64,000 bases of DNA from Tissierella sp. (lineage in GTDB: Bacteria; Bacillota; Clostridia; Tissierellales; Tissierellaceae). Location: assembly GCF_031460495.1 (NCBI RefSeq), contig NZ_JAVKTS010000002.1, positions 62,001 to 126,000 on the forward strand, written 5' to 3'. Numbering within the stretch: the first letter of the stretch is position 1; every line of letters begins with the position of its first letter. Positions 9,523 through 17,880 of the stretch are shown piece by piece. The notes beneath the pieces were generated by a model, which was not told the DNA's origin, ran no database searches, and saw only the letters and a list, made by a program, of their open reading frames with translations. The translations under genes were made by a program, and so were the position numbers.

Positions 9523-10275
9523 ATGGAAAGAAAGATATTGAAAACCATAAGGACAGTAGATAGTCTAGATATAGAAGAAATAAAAGAGTTAAATATGAGT
9601 ATTGAAATACAGGATTTTACTGAGCCAAATTTGCTTGTTTCAGAATTAGCTATAGCAATAGCTGTTTATAAAGAAAAGCTTAAGGATTTCAATGATATCA
9701 GAGCTCTACATGGTCCATTTTTAGATTTAAAGCCTGCAAGTCCAGATAAGTTAATTAGGGAAATAAGCTATAATAGGTATTTAAACACAATAAATATAGC
9801 TAAAGAGCTTGATATAGATTATCTAATATTTCATAGCCAAATAAGTCCATATTTGAATCAACCAAGTTTAAGAAAGCTAAATAATCTCCAAAGCAAAGAA
9901 TTCTGGAGAAAGATATTAAATGAAGTCCCAGATTTTAATGGAATCATACTATTAGAAAATATATTTGAGGAAACACCTCTTATGTTAAAGGAATTAGTTG
10001 AAACAATAGATTTACCTAATATTAAGATTAACTTAGATATTGGTCACGCTAAATTAGGGAAAGTTTCTCTGGAAGAATGGATAAAGGAGCTTAAAGATTA
10101 TATTTTTTATATACATGTCCATTCCAATGATGGATTGTATGATGACCATCAGAGTCCAACTGACGAGGAAATAAAGAATCTATATTGCTTACTAGATAAA
10201 TACTCATTAAACCCCATATTATCATTGGAATATCAAGTAGACAATCTGGAGAAAGAAATAAAGAGATATTTATAG
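9523..10275 (+). CDS. Xylose isomerase-like TIM-barrel protein (sugar phosphate isomerase/epimerase family)
   Basis: About 250 residues with the metal-site pattern of the AP-endonuclease-2 / sugar epimerase barrel: LHGPFLD, FHS, the Glu in ILLENIFE, Asp and His in NLDIGHAKL, His residues in YIHVHSNDG...DDHQSP, and a final Glu in LSLEYQVD. The fold is clear; the substrate is not. It lies 12 bases before the CobQ-like gene and probably shares its transcript, so a cobalamin-linked role is possible. An upstream in-frame ATG (9499) has only a weak SD; ATG 9523 has GGGGAAGG about 10 bases upstream and is preferred. Confidence 0.75.
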   Translation: MERKILKTIRTVDSLDIEEIKELNMSIEIQDFTEPNLLVSELAIAIAVYKEKLKDFNDIRALHGPFLDLKPASPDKLIREISYNRYLNTINIAKELDIDYLIFHSQISPYLNQPSLRKLNNLQSKEFWRKILNEVPDFNGIILLENIFEETPLMLKELVETIDLPNIKINLDIGHAKLGKVSLEEWIKELKDYIFYIHVHSNDGLYDDHQSPTDEEIKNLYCLLDKYSLNPILSLEYQVDNLEKEIKRYL

Positions 10276-10287
10276 GAGGAAAATGAA

Positions 10288-11130
10288 ATGACAAATATTA
10301 TGATACAAGGAACTACTTCTTCTGCAGGTAAGAGTCTTATGTGTACAGGGTTATGTAAGATATTTAAAGAAGATGGATATAAGGTATATCCCTTTAAATC
10401 TCAGAATATGTCATCAAAATACTATACTACTAAAGAAGGATATAAAATAAGTACAGCTCAAACCTTGCAAGCAATGGCAGCTGGACTAGAACCAGATCCA
10501 AATATGAATCCAATCTTACTTATACCAAGAACTGATATAGGATCAATGGTGGTTATAAAAGGTGAAGATCAGGAACACATGGAGGCTATAGAATATTTCA
10601 AGTATAAAAATACTCTTAAGCCAATGATTTTAGATACATATAAAAAGATAGAAAAGGAAAATGATATAATTGTTATTGAAGGAGCAGGTAGCCCAGCAGA
10701 AATTAACTTAAAGCAAAATGATATAGTCAATATGGGTATGGCTGAAATGGCAGATGCTCCAGTGCTTTTAGTAGCAGATATAGATAGAGGAGGAGTATTT
10801 GCTTCCCTTTATGGTACTGTGATGTTACTGGAAGAGCATGAAAGAAAGAGGATAAAGGGTCTTATAATCAATAAATTTAGAGGTGATAAGACTTTATTAG
10901 ATTCGGGAATTAAAATGATTGAAGAAATATTAAATATACCAGTTATAGGCACTATACCTTTTACACATTTAGAATTAGTTGATGAGGATTCCTTAGTAGA
11001 TTATGAGAAAGAGTGCAATACAAAACCACAGACAGAAGAGCAAATGGAAAGAGAATTAAGTAAATGGGCAAATGTTTTACGGGAGCATATGGATATGGAT
11101 TTTGTTTATAGGATTATGGGAGTAAAATAA
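10288..11130 (+). CDS. CobQ/CbiP-like cobyric acid synthase lacking the glutamine amidotransferase domain
   Basis: Cobyric acid synthase amidates four side chains of the corrin ring using ATP and glutamine and is normally near 500 residues. This protein has 280. Residues 1-240 are the complete N-terminal synthetase domain: P-loop GTTSSAGKS (8-16), PFKSQNMS (35-42), [11 protein letters not shown] (131-141), [11 protein letters not shown] and NKFRGD. After DEDSLVDYE (233-240) a short linker leads into residues 250-280 ([19 protein letters not shown], then VYRIMG), which match the extreme C-terminus of full-length CobQ. The whole class I glutaminase domain between them is absent. There is no frameshift debris: only 86 bases lie between the stop and cbiB. 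It may use free ammonia or a separate glutaminase. It has a good AGGAGG site. Confidence 0.88.
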   Translation: MTNIMIQGTTSSAGKSLMCTGLCKIFKEDGYKVYPFKSQNMSSKYYTTKEGYKISTAQTLQAMAAGLEPDPNMNPILLIPRTDIGSMVVIKGEDQEHMEAIEYFKYKNTLKPMILDTYKKIEKENDIIVIEGAGSPAEINLKQNDIVNMGMAEMADAPVLLVADIDRGGVFASLYGTVMLLEEHERKRIKGLIINKFRGDKTLLDSGIKMIEEILNIPVIGTIPFTHLELVDEDSLVDYEKECNTKPQTEEQMERELSKWANVLREHMDMDFVYRIMGVK

Positions 11131-11136
11131 ATCTGC

Positions 11137-11198
11137 GAATAGTGAGTAGTGAATAGACAATAGCCAATAGAGGAAAGTAGGGACGACCTTTGGTCGTC
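11137..11198 (+). repeat. Degenerate heptamer array plus small hairpin
   Basis: Five consecutive seven-base units (GAATAGT, GAGTAGT, GAATAGA, CAATAGC, CAATAGA; 11137-11171) are followed by a perfect hairpin GACGACC-TTT-GGTCGTC (11182-11198). The layout resembles the array and hairpin at 54374-54462. The role is unknown; it lies just before the cbiB ribosome binding site. Confidence 0.6.
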
Positions 11199-11216
11199 AG
11201 GTAAGGAGAATTAAAG

Positions 11217-12152
11217 ATGCTAATTAGTATAATACTTGCAGTAATTCTAGATTTTATTATTGGAGATCCATATAGCTTTCCTCATCCGGTAAAGCTAATG
11301 GGCAGAATAATTTCCTTTGAAGATAAATTAGCCAGAAGAGTAGCTAGGTCGAAACAAGGACTAAAATTAGCTGGATTTATCATTGTTATAATAAATATTT
11401 CACTAGGTTTTTTTGTGCCATATGTATTTTTACAATTTTTAAAACAGTATAAAATACTATATATCATAGTAAATACCTATTTGATCTATACTTGTATAGC
11501 TGCCAGATGTTTACATGATGAGGCTATTAAAGTTTCTAAAGCCATAAATATTAGCATAGAACAAGGAAGGACAAGGCTTAGCTACATAGTTGGTAGAGAA
11601 ACTAAAAATCTTGCAGAGGAAGAAATTATAAAAGCGACGGTAGAAACTGTGGCAGAGAACACATCTGATGGGGTCATTGCTCCATTATTTTATATAATGC
11701 TTTTAGGTGCTCCTGGAGGACTAGCTTATAAGTTTATAAATACTATGGACTCTATGTTAGGATATATGAATGAGAAGTACATAGACCTTGGATATTTTCC
11801 TGCAAAAGTGGACGATATATTTAACTATATTCCTTCTAGGTTAACTGGAATATTAATGTGCCTAAGTTCTCTAGGGAAATTCAATGCAAAAGATGGTATC
11901 AAAGTAATGATAAGAGATAGAAAAAATCATAAAAGCCCAAATTGTGCCTATCCAGAGGGAGCTGTGGCAGGGCTTCTAGGTATTCAGTTAGGTGGAAACA
12001 ATTATTATCATGGAAAGTTAGTAGAGAAGCCAACAATTGGTGATAGGATAAATGATATTACAAAAGTAGATATTAATAATACTATAGAAATTATGTATCG
12101 TAGTGAATTTTTACTTTTAATCACTTATTTTGCATTGAACTATTTATTGTAG
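11217..12152 (+). CDS. cbiB: Adenosylcobinamide-phosphate synthase CbiB
   Basis: A 311-residue inner-membrane enzyme that attaches aminopropanol phosphate (or ethanolamine phosphate) to adenosylcobyric acid. Recognised by the N-terminal DFIIGDPYSFPHPVKLMG, the central AETVAENTSDGVIAPLFY, and the downstream KFINTMDSMLGYMNEKY and NCAYPEGAVAGLLGIQLGG. Four to five hydrophobic helices are visible. The ATG follows AAGGAG by 8 bases. It comes after the CobQ-like gene, in pathway order, with a repeat element between. The B12 riboswitch lies downstream, so this gene is not under that switch. Confidence 0.95.
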   Translation: MLISIILAVILDFIIGDPYSFPHPVKLMGRIISFEDKLARRVARSKQGLKLAGFIIVIINISLGFFVPYVFLQFLKQYKILYIIVNTYLIYTCIAARCLHDEAIKVSKAINISIEQGRTRLSYIVGRETKNLAEEEIIKATVETVAENTSDGVIAPLFYIMLLGAPGGLAYKFINTMDSMLGYMNEKYIDLGYFPAKVDDIFNYIPSRLTGILMCLSSLGKFNAKDGIKVMIRDRKNHKSPNCAYPEGAVAGLLGIQLGGNNYYHGKLVEKPTIGDRINDITKVDINNTIEIMYRSEFLLLITYFALNYLL

Positions 12153-12212
12153 AATTAACTTGAATTAAACATAGGATTGTGATAGCATAAAAAAGAAAAC
12201 TAAATATAATTA

Positions 12213-12375
12213 CATTAGGTTCTACAAGATTAATAGGGAAATCGGTTAAAGTCCGATACAGCCCCCGCTACTGTAAGTGATGATGAAATCAACTTATACC
12301 ACTGGAGAAATCTGGGAAGGTGTTGAGAGTAAAATGATTCACAAGTCAGGAGACCTGCCTAATAGTATTAAGTGA
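12213..12375 (+). ncRNA. Cobalamin (B12) riboswitch
   Basis: Aptamer landmarks in order: AGGTTCTACAAG, GGGAAATCGGT, CAGCCCCCGCTACTGTAAG, the B12-box core ACCACTGG with GGGAAGG, and AAGTCAGGAGACCTGCC. Adenosylcobalamin binding would shut expression off through the terminator at 12445-12480. It precedes the uptake genes and, through them, the long biosynthetic run of genes. Boundaries are approximate. Confidence 0.93.
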
Positions 12376-12444
12376 CCTTCGGTGGGAAGGAAAAGCTCGT
12401 AATTGTACTATTTTTACATAATTTTTAACACTAGTATAATTTCC

Positions 12445-12480
12445 ATCCCTAATCTGATTTCAGGTTAGGGATTTTTATTT
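12445..12480 (+). terminator. Riboswitch expression-platform terminator
   Basis: Arms at 12445-12457 and 12460-12472 pair over 13 positions with one G-U (core CCCTAA/TTAGGG) and are followed by TTTTATTTT. Its place 70 bases after the aptamer suits transcription control. Confidence 0.85.
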
Positions 12481-12655
12481 TCCATTGTAGGTCAGCTAAT
12501 TTAGTAATAAATGATTATTCCTTTAAAGATAAAAGAAAGGTGGTTGAGGAAGGATCTAATACATACTAAGAAAGGATATTATCAGAAAACCATATGGCAT
12601 TTAATGATAATGACTACATATTATCAGTTATGCTAGAAAAACTAGGAGGATTACA

Positions 12656-13696
12656 ATGAAAAATAAAAAAGCATTATTATTAATACTAGTCATAGTACTA
12701 ATAGCAGGAAGCTTGGCAGGGTGTAAATCTAAGGAAAATGATAAACCAATAGCTAGGATTGAAGACAACAGTAAAGAAATTGAATCTATTTCCACTTCAA
12801 CTGAAGATATGATGGATGAATATGGAATCATAATTACAGATGATACAGTACAATTTACTGATGGAAGAAATGAGGAAGTTACAATAAATAAGAATCCTGA
12901 AAGAGCAGTAGTACTTTTTGCATCTTTTGCAAATATTTGGGTTAGAAATGGAGGAGATATGGTAGGAATGGTGGAGCCTTCAAATGAAGACTTTATACCA
13001 GGAACTGACCATGTGGAAACACTTGGCAAGCAAGGTTCCATAAGTCTTGAGAAAGTTATAGCATTAGAGCCTGATTTAGTAGTTTTAAGCTATAATACGA
13101 AATCACATCTTGACATGATTCCAGCCCTAGAAGAAAATAACATTCCAATCATGGTATTGGATTATCAATTTAAAGATGATTATTTTAAAATATCTAAGAT
13201 ATTTGCAGCATTAAACGACAATATGGAAGTATATGAGCAAGATACAAAAGTTGTAAAAGAAGAAACTCAAAGAATAATCGATAATGTTCCTAAGGACAAA
13301 GAATTAAAAGTACTTATTATAATGGCGACAAAAAATAATATCAATGCTAGGAATTCAGAAACCACAATAGGAGAAATGTTTAAAGATCTCAATACCATAA
13401 ATATAGCAGATTCATCAAATGATACCTTAAGTGATAAGAACTTTAGTCTTGAAAAGATTATTGAAGAGGATCCCGATTTTATTTTCGTACAAGCCATGGG
13501 GTCTGATATGGCAGCAATTGAAGAAAGATTAATAAATGATGTTAAATCAAATCCTGCATGGTCATCTTTATCAGCAGTAAAAAATGATAGATATATATTA
13601 TTAGATAAAAGTTTATATACCTATAAGGCAAATGAAAGATATGCAGAAGCCTATGAAGAATTAGCAAAGATTCTATATCCAGAGGTATTTAAATAA
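12656..13696 (+). CDS. btuF: Cobalamin-type ABC transporter substrate-binding lipoprotein (BtuF-like)
   Basis: A 346-residue secreted lipoprotein. The signal peptide ends in a lipobox LAGC with Cys23, followed by an acidic linker to about residue 60. The periplasmic-binding-protein fold of the FepB/BtuF class is seen in NPERAVVLFASFANIWVRNGGDMVGMVEPS, LEKVIALEPDLVVLSYNTKS and the C-terminal AWSSLSAVKNDRYILLD. Vitamin B12 or another cobamide is the likely ligand because a B12 riboswitch controls the transcript and biosynthesis genes follow; iron siderophores use the same family, so this is inference. First gene after the riboswitch; ribosome binding site AGGAGG. Confidence 0.88.
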   Translation: MKNKKALLLILVIVLIAGSLAGCKSKENDKPIARIEDNSKEIESISTSTEDMMDEYGIIITDDTVQFTDGRNEEVTINKNPERAVVLFASFANIWVRNGGDMVGMVEPSNEDFIPGTDHVETLGKQGSISLEKVIALEPDLVVLSYNTKSHLDMIPALEENNIPIMVLDYQFKDDYFKISKIFAALNDNMEVYEQDTKVVKEETQRIIDNVPKDKELKVLIIMATKNNINARNSETTIGEMFKDLNTINIADSSNDTLSDKNFSLEKIIEEDPDFIFVQAMGSDMAAIEERLINDVKSNPAWSSLSAVKNDRYILLDKSLYTYKANERYAEAYEELAKILYPEVFK

Positions 13697-13712
13697 ACAA
13701 TAGGAGAGTGCT

Positions 13713-14714
13713 ATGATTAAGTATATTGAAAATGAATCTAAAAAGACTATAATCCTAGGCGTTTTTATACTATTATTCATAGTGAGTTTCTTTTTTAGCG
13801 TTGGTAATGGAGCAGTGAAAATTAGTCCTTTAAGTATAATTAAGTCCATATTTGTTGAACAGGATACAACTAATTTTCAAATAATATGGAATGTAAGACT
13901 ACCAAGAACCATAGTTGCAGCCTTAGTAGGCATATGTTTATCATTGTCCGGTGCAATACTTCAAGGAATTATGAGAAATCCCCTGGCAGGACCCAATATC
14001 ATAGGAGTTTCCTCCGGGGGAGGCTTCTTTGCTTTAATTATTCTAATAATCTTCCCACAATATTATTACTTAGTGCCAATAGGAGCTTTTATTGGAGCCT
14101 TATCAGCCACATTATTTATATATTCCTTGGCATGGAAAGAAGGTGTACTTCCTACAAGGCTGGTACTAGCAGGAGTAGCAGTATCATCGCTCTTTAGTGC
14201 AGGTAGCAATGGGCTTATGACATTTTTCCCAGATAGAGTACAAGGGGTCTTAGGATTTATGGTGGGAGGATTATCTGCTATTACTTGGAAGGATGTAAGG
14301 ATGATTCTACCCTATGCAATACTAGGAGTCATACTATTGCTATTTTTACCAGATAAATTAAATATTCTTATGTTAGGTGATGAAGTAGCCACGGGTCTAG
14401 GATTAAAGGTAGAGAGGACAAGATTTCTATTTATTATAATCTCATCTTTATTGGCAGGAGCAGCTGTATCTGTAGTAGGTTTATTGGGATTTGTTGGCCT
14501 TATAGTACCTCATATGGCTAGATTATTTGTTGGATCAGATTATAGATATCTTTTTCCAGGAACCCTTTTCTTTGGCGGATCCATTGTGATGATATGTGAC
14601 ACTTTAGCTAGAATATTATTTGCGCCAACTGAAATTCCAGTGGGGATTATTATGTCAGCATTAGGAGCACCTTTCTTTCTTTATTTATTGAGAAAAAAGG
14701 AGGTAGCTAAGTAA
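13713..14714 (+). CDS. btuC: Cobalamin-type ABC transporter permease (FecCD/BtuC family)
   Basis: A 333-residue membrane protein with about ten hydrophobic helices. Family signatures include LPRTIVAALVGICLSLSGA, RNPLAGPNIIGVSSGG, and the coupling region GLKVERTRF, followed by AAVSVVGLLGFVGLIVPHMAR. It would form the transmembrane channel with the lipoprotein before it and the ATPase after it. Its stop codon overlaps the ATPase start (TAATG), so the two are translationally coupled. Confidence 0.92.
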   Translation: MIKYIENESKKTIILGVFILLFIVSFFFSVGNGAVKISPLSIIKSIFVEQDTTNFQIIWNVRLPRTIVAALVGICLSLSGAILQGIMRNPLAGPNIIGVSSGGGFFALIILIIFPQYYYLVPIGAFIGALSATLFIYSLAWKEGVLPTRLVLAGVAVSSLFSAGSNGLMTFFPDRVQGVLGFMVGGLSAITWKDVRMILPYAILGVILLLFLPDKLNILMLGDEVATGLGLKVERTRFLFIIISSLLAGAAVSVVGLLGFVGLIVPHMARLFVGSDYRYLFPGTLFFGGSIVMICDTLARILFAPTEIPVGIIMSALGAPFFLYLLRKKEVAK

Positions 14715-15493
14715 TGGGGATAGAAGCTGTAAACTTACAAATTAAATATGGAGACAAATTAGTATTGAAAGATGCCAATGTAAAAATAAATAGTGGTGAA
14801 ATAGTTACAATTATTGGACCAAACGGCTCAGGAAAAACTACACTTATTAAAGCACTGTCAAGATGCCTAAGACCACATACAGGAAGGATATTCCTTAATG
14901 GAAAGGATATATATAAAATACCAACCAAGGAAATAGCCAGGGAGATGGCCATATTACCACAGGTAAAGAATGTATCTCAAGATATCACTGTAGAAAGTTT
15001 AGTTTCCTATGGAAGATACCCTCATCTAAGTTTTAAAAAAAGAATGAGTAAGGATGATAAAAGTATAATCGATTGGGCTATTGAAAAGACTGGACTTATA
15101 GAACTTAGAAATAGACATGTAGTTACTTTATCAGGTGGAGAAAGACAAAGAGCTTGGATTGCCATGGCTTTAGCACAAAACCCAAAGATATTAATTCTTG
15201 ATGAGCCAACTACTTATTTAGACATATCCTATCAATTGGAAGTATTGGAACTAGTAAAGGAATTAAACCAATCCTTAGGTATTACAGTTATTATGGTTTT
15301 ACATGATTTAAATCAAGCAGCAAGATATTCAGATAATATTTATGTAATAAAAGATGGAGAGATTTTTCAATACGGGAAGCCAGATAGTATTATAAGATCA
15401 GAATTATTAAAGGATGTATTTAGAATAGAGTCTAATATATACAAGGATGAAGTAAATAATTGTCCATATTTTATACCAAATAAGATCGTGTAA
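14714..15493 (+). CDS. btuD: Cobalamin-type ABC transporter ATP-binding protein (BtuD/FecE family)
   Basis: A 259-residue ATPase. Walker A GPNGSGKTTLIKAL (about residues 36-49), signature [17 protein letters not shown], Walker B ILILDEPTTYLD and the switch His in VLHDLNQAARYSD are all intact. It completes the uptake system with the two preceding genes; its start shares an A with the permease stop. A precorrin/cobamide role rests on the riboswitch and neighbours. Confidence 0.93.
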   Translation: MGIEAVNLQIKYGDKLVLKDANVKINSGEIVTIIGPNGSGKTTLIKALSRCLRPHTGRIFLNGKDIYKIPTKEIAREMAILPQVKNVSQDITVESLVSYGRYPHLSFKKRMSKDDKSIIDWAIEKTGLIELRNRHVVTLSGGERQRAWIAMALAQNPKILILDEPTTYLDISYQLEVLELVKELNQSLGITVIMVLHDLNQAARYSDNIYVIKDGEIFQYGKPDSIIRSELLKDVFRIESNIYKDEVNNCPYFIPNKIV

Positions 15494-15498
15494 AGAAG

Positions 15499-16557
15499 GT
15501 GAAGAAATTGGAACATGGAGGAGATTTATTATCCTATGAAAATTGCTATAATGGAGAGTTAATAGATTATAGCAGCAATATAAATCCCTTAGGACCACCA
15601 AAGGGATTAGAGAAAGTGCTCATAGATAGCTTCAAAGATTTAGAGGCATATCCAGACATAAAGTATAGAAAGCTAAAAGAAGCTATATCTCAATATTTAA
15701 ATTGTAGTATTGCTAATATAGTAGTTGGAAATGGTGCAGTAGAGCTAATTGACAATTTTATAGACATATCCAATAGAGTGTTGATTTGTACTCCATCCTT
15801 TTCTGAATATGAGAAAAGAGCTATTGTTCATAAAAAGGAAGTCATTAGAGTTCCATATAATTTAGATTATACAATAGATAGCTTAACTATAGGAAATAAG
15901 ATTCAAAAAGATGATCTAGTAATATTAGGTAATCCCAACAATCCAACAGGCCTAAGAATTGATAAAGTAGAATTGATAATGTTATATAATAGCATTGTAA
16001 AATCTGGAGCATATTTATTATTAGATGAGGCATTCTTTGAGTTCTGTCCTATAGACTATGATAGTATAGAGCTTTTTAGACAAAGTAATTATGAAAATCT
16101 AGGTATTATAAGAGCTGCAACAAAATTCTTTGCATTACCTGGCATAAGACTAGGCTATGGTTGCACATCTATATCTTTAGCTGAAAGGATATCTAAAATT
16201 CAGTTACCTTGGAGCGTTAATTCCTTGGCAGAATCAGCAGGAAGATACATATTTAAAGACAAAGAATATATAGATGAAAGTAAAAAGTATATAGATAATG
16301 AAAGAAAGTACATGATCGCAGAACTATCAAGGATTTCCAGTATAAAGGTATATCATACAGAAAGCAATTATATTTTAGTTAAGTTACTAAAATGGGATGA
16401 AGAATTTGTATTTGATTTTTTCGTAAAAAGAGGAATAGTAATAAGGAAATGTTCAAGTTTCATTGATCTTGATACAAAGCATATTAGACTTGCCATAAAG
16501 AGCAGGGAAGATAATATGAGACTTATAGAAATCTTTAAAGAACTGGAGTGTATATAA
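15499..16557 (+). CDS. cobD: Threonine-phosphate decarboxylase / histidinol-phosphate aminotransferase-like protein (CobD)
   Basis: A fold-type I PLP enzyme of 352 residues, expected to make aminopropanol phosphate for the cobinamide side arm used by CbiB. Visible: HGGDLL at the N-terminus, SSNINPLGPP, GNPNNPTG (144-151), the PLP-contacting Asp176 in LLLDEAFF, and the Schiff-base Lys209 in ATKFFALPGIRLGYG. Histidinol-phosphate aminotransferase is similar, but the cobalamin neighbours favour CobD. Start: GTG 15499 overlaps its own SD region; TTG 15508, about 7 bases after AAGGTG, may be the true start. It abuts cbiA (stop then ATG). Confidence 0.87.
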   Translation: MKKLEHGGDLLSYENCYNGELIDYSSNINPLGPPKGLEKVLIDSFKDLEAYPDIKYRKLKEAISQYLNCSIANIVVGNGAVELIDNFIDISNRVLICTPSFSEYEKRAIVHKKEVIRVPYNLDYTIDSLTIGNKIQKDDLVILGNPNNPTGLRIDKVELIMLYNSIVKSGAYLLLDEAFFEFCPIDYDSIELFRQSNYENLGIIRAATKFFALPGIRLGYGCTSISLAERISKIQLPWSVNSLAESAGRYIFKDKEYIDESKKYIDNERKYMIAELSRISSIKVYHTESNYILVKLLKWDEEFVFDFFVKRGIVIRKCSSFIDLDTKHIRLAIKSREDNMRLIEIFKELECI

Positions 16558-17877
16558 ATGGAATCTATAATGATTACTGCTCCATCTAGTAATACCGGTA
16601 AAACCACTATTACCCTTGGATTAACTAGGGCAATAAAAAATAGGGGAATAGATATATCTGCTTTTAAAACGGGCCCAGATTTTATCGATAGAAAGTATTT
16701 AGAAGTGGCTTCAAAGAAACGGGCTGGAAATCTTGATATGCATTTAATGGGAAGAAAAGGAATTAAAGAATCTATGGCCATGAATTATGGAGAATATGCC
16801 TTAATAGAGGGAGCCATGGGATATTTTGATGGCATATATAATACCTTTGAAAACTCCAGTTTTCATATATCTAAGGAACTGGACATACCTGCCATTTTAG
16901 TATATAGCCCTCAAGGAGAGATGTTTTCAGCCATTCCAAAAATAAAGGGGATAGTAGAATTTCCAGATTCAAAGATTAGAGGAATTATACTCAATAAAGT
17001 AAGCAAGGAGATGTACTTACTATTAAAGGAGAAAATAGAGGAATACATAGATGTAAAAGTATTAGGCTATCTTCCAAAAGATTTATCCCTAGAAGTAGAA
17101 AGTAGATATCTTGGCTTAATGCAAATTTATGAAAATACTAATTGTGAAGAATTTATGTCTAAAGTAGCTGAAACTGTGGAAAAGACCATAGATATAGATT
17201 TGCTTTTAGACTTAGCTAGAGATGTAGAGATTATTCCCAATAAAAGTCTGAAAAAAAGGGATATAAGAGTTGCCATAGCCTATGATGATGCCTTTAACTT
17301 TTATTATAATGAAAATTTAAATTTACTAGAAAATACATGTAAAGTAGAATATTTTTCTCCTCTTAAAGATAAGGAAATCCCAGAAGCGGATATTATATAT
17401 ATTGGGGGCGGATATCCAGAGCTGTATAAGGAGGAATTATCATCAAATACAGATATGATAAATACCATAAGAAAAAATGCTATGAAGGGTAGGATAATAT
17501 TAGCTGAGGCAGGGGGTCTTATGTATCTAGTATCCTCAATAGAAGATTATCCAATGTGCAACATATTTACAGGAAATGCAGTTATGACAGATAGGCTACA
17601 AAGATTTGGATATGTGAATTTGGAATTAAAGCAAGATACCATATTGGGCAAGAAGGGCAGTATAATTACTGGAAATGAATATCATCGTTCTGCCATACAC
17701 ATAAATGATTCAACTGTATTTAATATTACTAAGCCAATGAATAATAAAAAAACATGGCAATGTGGATATATATATAAGAATGTATTGGCATATTACCAGC
17801 ATATTAATTTCCTTGGAAATATGGAGTGCTTTGAATATTTACTGAGTTATGCAGAAAATCATAGCAAAGGAGAATAA
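16558..17877 (+). CDS. cbiA: Cobyrinic acid a,c-diamide synthase CbiA with a mutated glutaminase nucleophile
   Basis: Full-length, 439 residues. It amidates the a and c side chains of cobyrinic acid using ATP. The N-terminal synthetase domain has P-loop APSSNTGKT (8-16), FKTGPDFID and IEGAMGYFDG. The C-terminal class I amidotransferase domain begins at VAIAYDDAFNFYY and holds YIGGGYPELY. The usual nucleophile motif AECGGLMYL reads AEAGGLMYL: residue 318 is Ala, codon GCA at 17509-17511, which differs from both Cys codons at all three positions, so a single base error cannot explain it. The usual GHEFH motif is GNEYH (372-376). Glutamine hydrolysis is therefore probably lost, with ammonia as the likely nitrogen donor. 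Stop and cbiC start are 3 bases apart. Confidence 0.93.
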   Translation: MESIMITAPSSNTGKTTITLGLTRAIKNRGIDISAFKTGPDFIDRKYLEVASKKRAGNLDMHLMGRKGIKESMAMNYGEYALIEGAMGYFDGIYNTFENSSFHISKELDIPAILVYSPQGEMFSAIPKIKGIVEFPDSKIRGIILNKVSKEMYLLLKEKIEEYIDVKVLGYLPKDLSLEVESRYLGLMQIYENTNCEEFMSKVAETVEKTIDIDLLLDLARDVEIIPNKSLKKRDIRVAIAYDDAFNFYYNENLNLLENTCKVEYFSPLKDKEIPEADIIYIGGGYPELYKEELSSNTDMINTIRKNAMKGRIILAEAGGLMYLVSSIEDYPMCNIFTGNAVMTDRLQRFGYVNLELKQDTILGKKGSIITGNEYHRSAIHINDSTVFNITKPMNNKKTWQCGYIYKNVLAYYQHINFLGNMECFEYLLSYAENHSKGE

Positions 17878-17880
17878 GAA

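Noticed and set aside
11131-11216. Possible leftover of the CobQ glutaminase domain by frameshift
   Set aside because: The gap is only 86 bases, filled by heptamers and a hairpin; no amidotransferase motif in any frame.
12605-12626. TGATAAT and ATTATCA inverted repeat before the btuF-like gene as a Fur box
   Set aside because: The arms are 8 bases apart, not the single base of a Fur 7-1-7 site; too weak to list as an operator.
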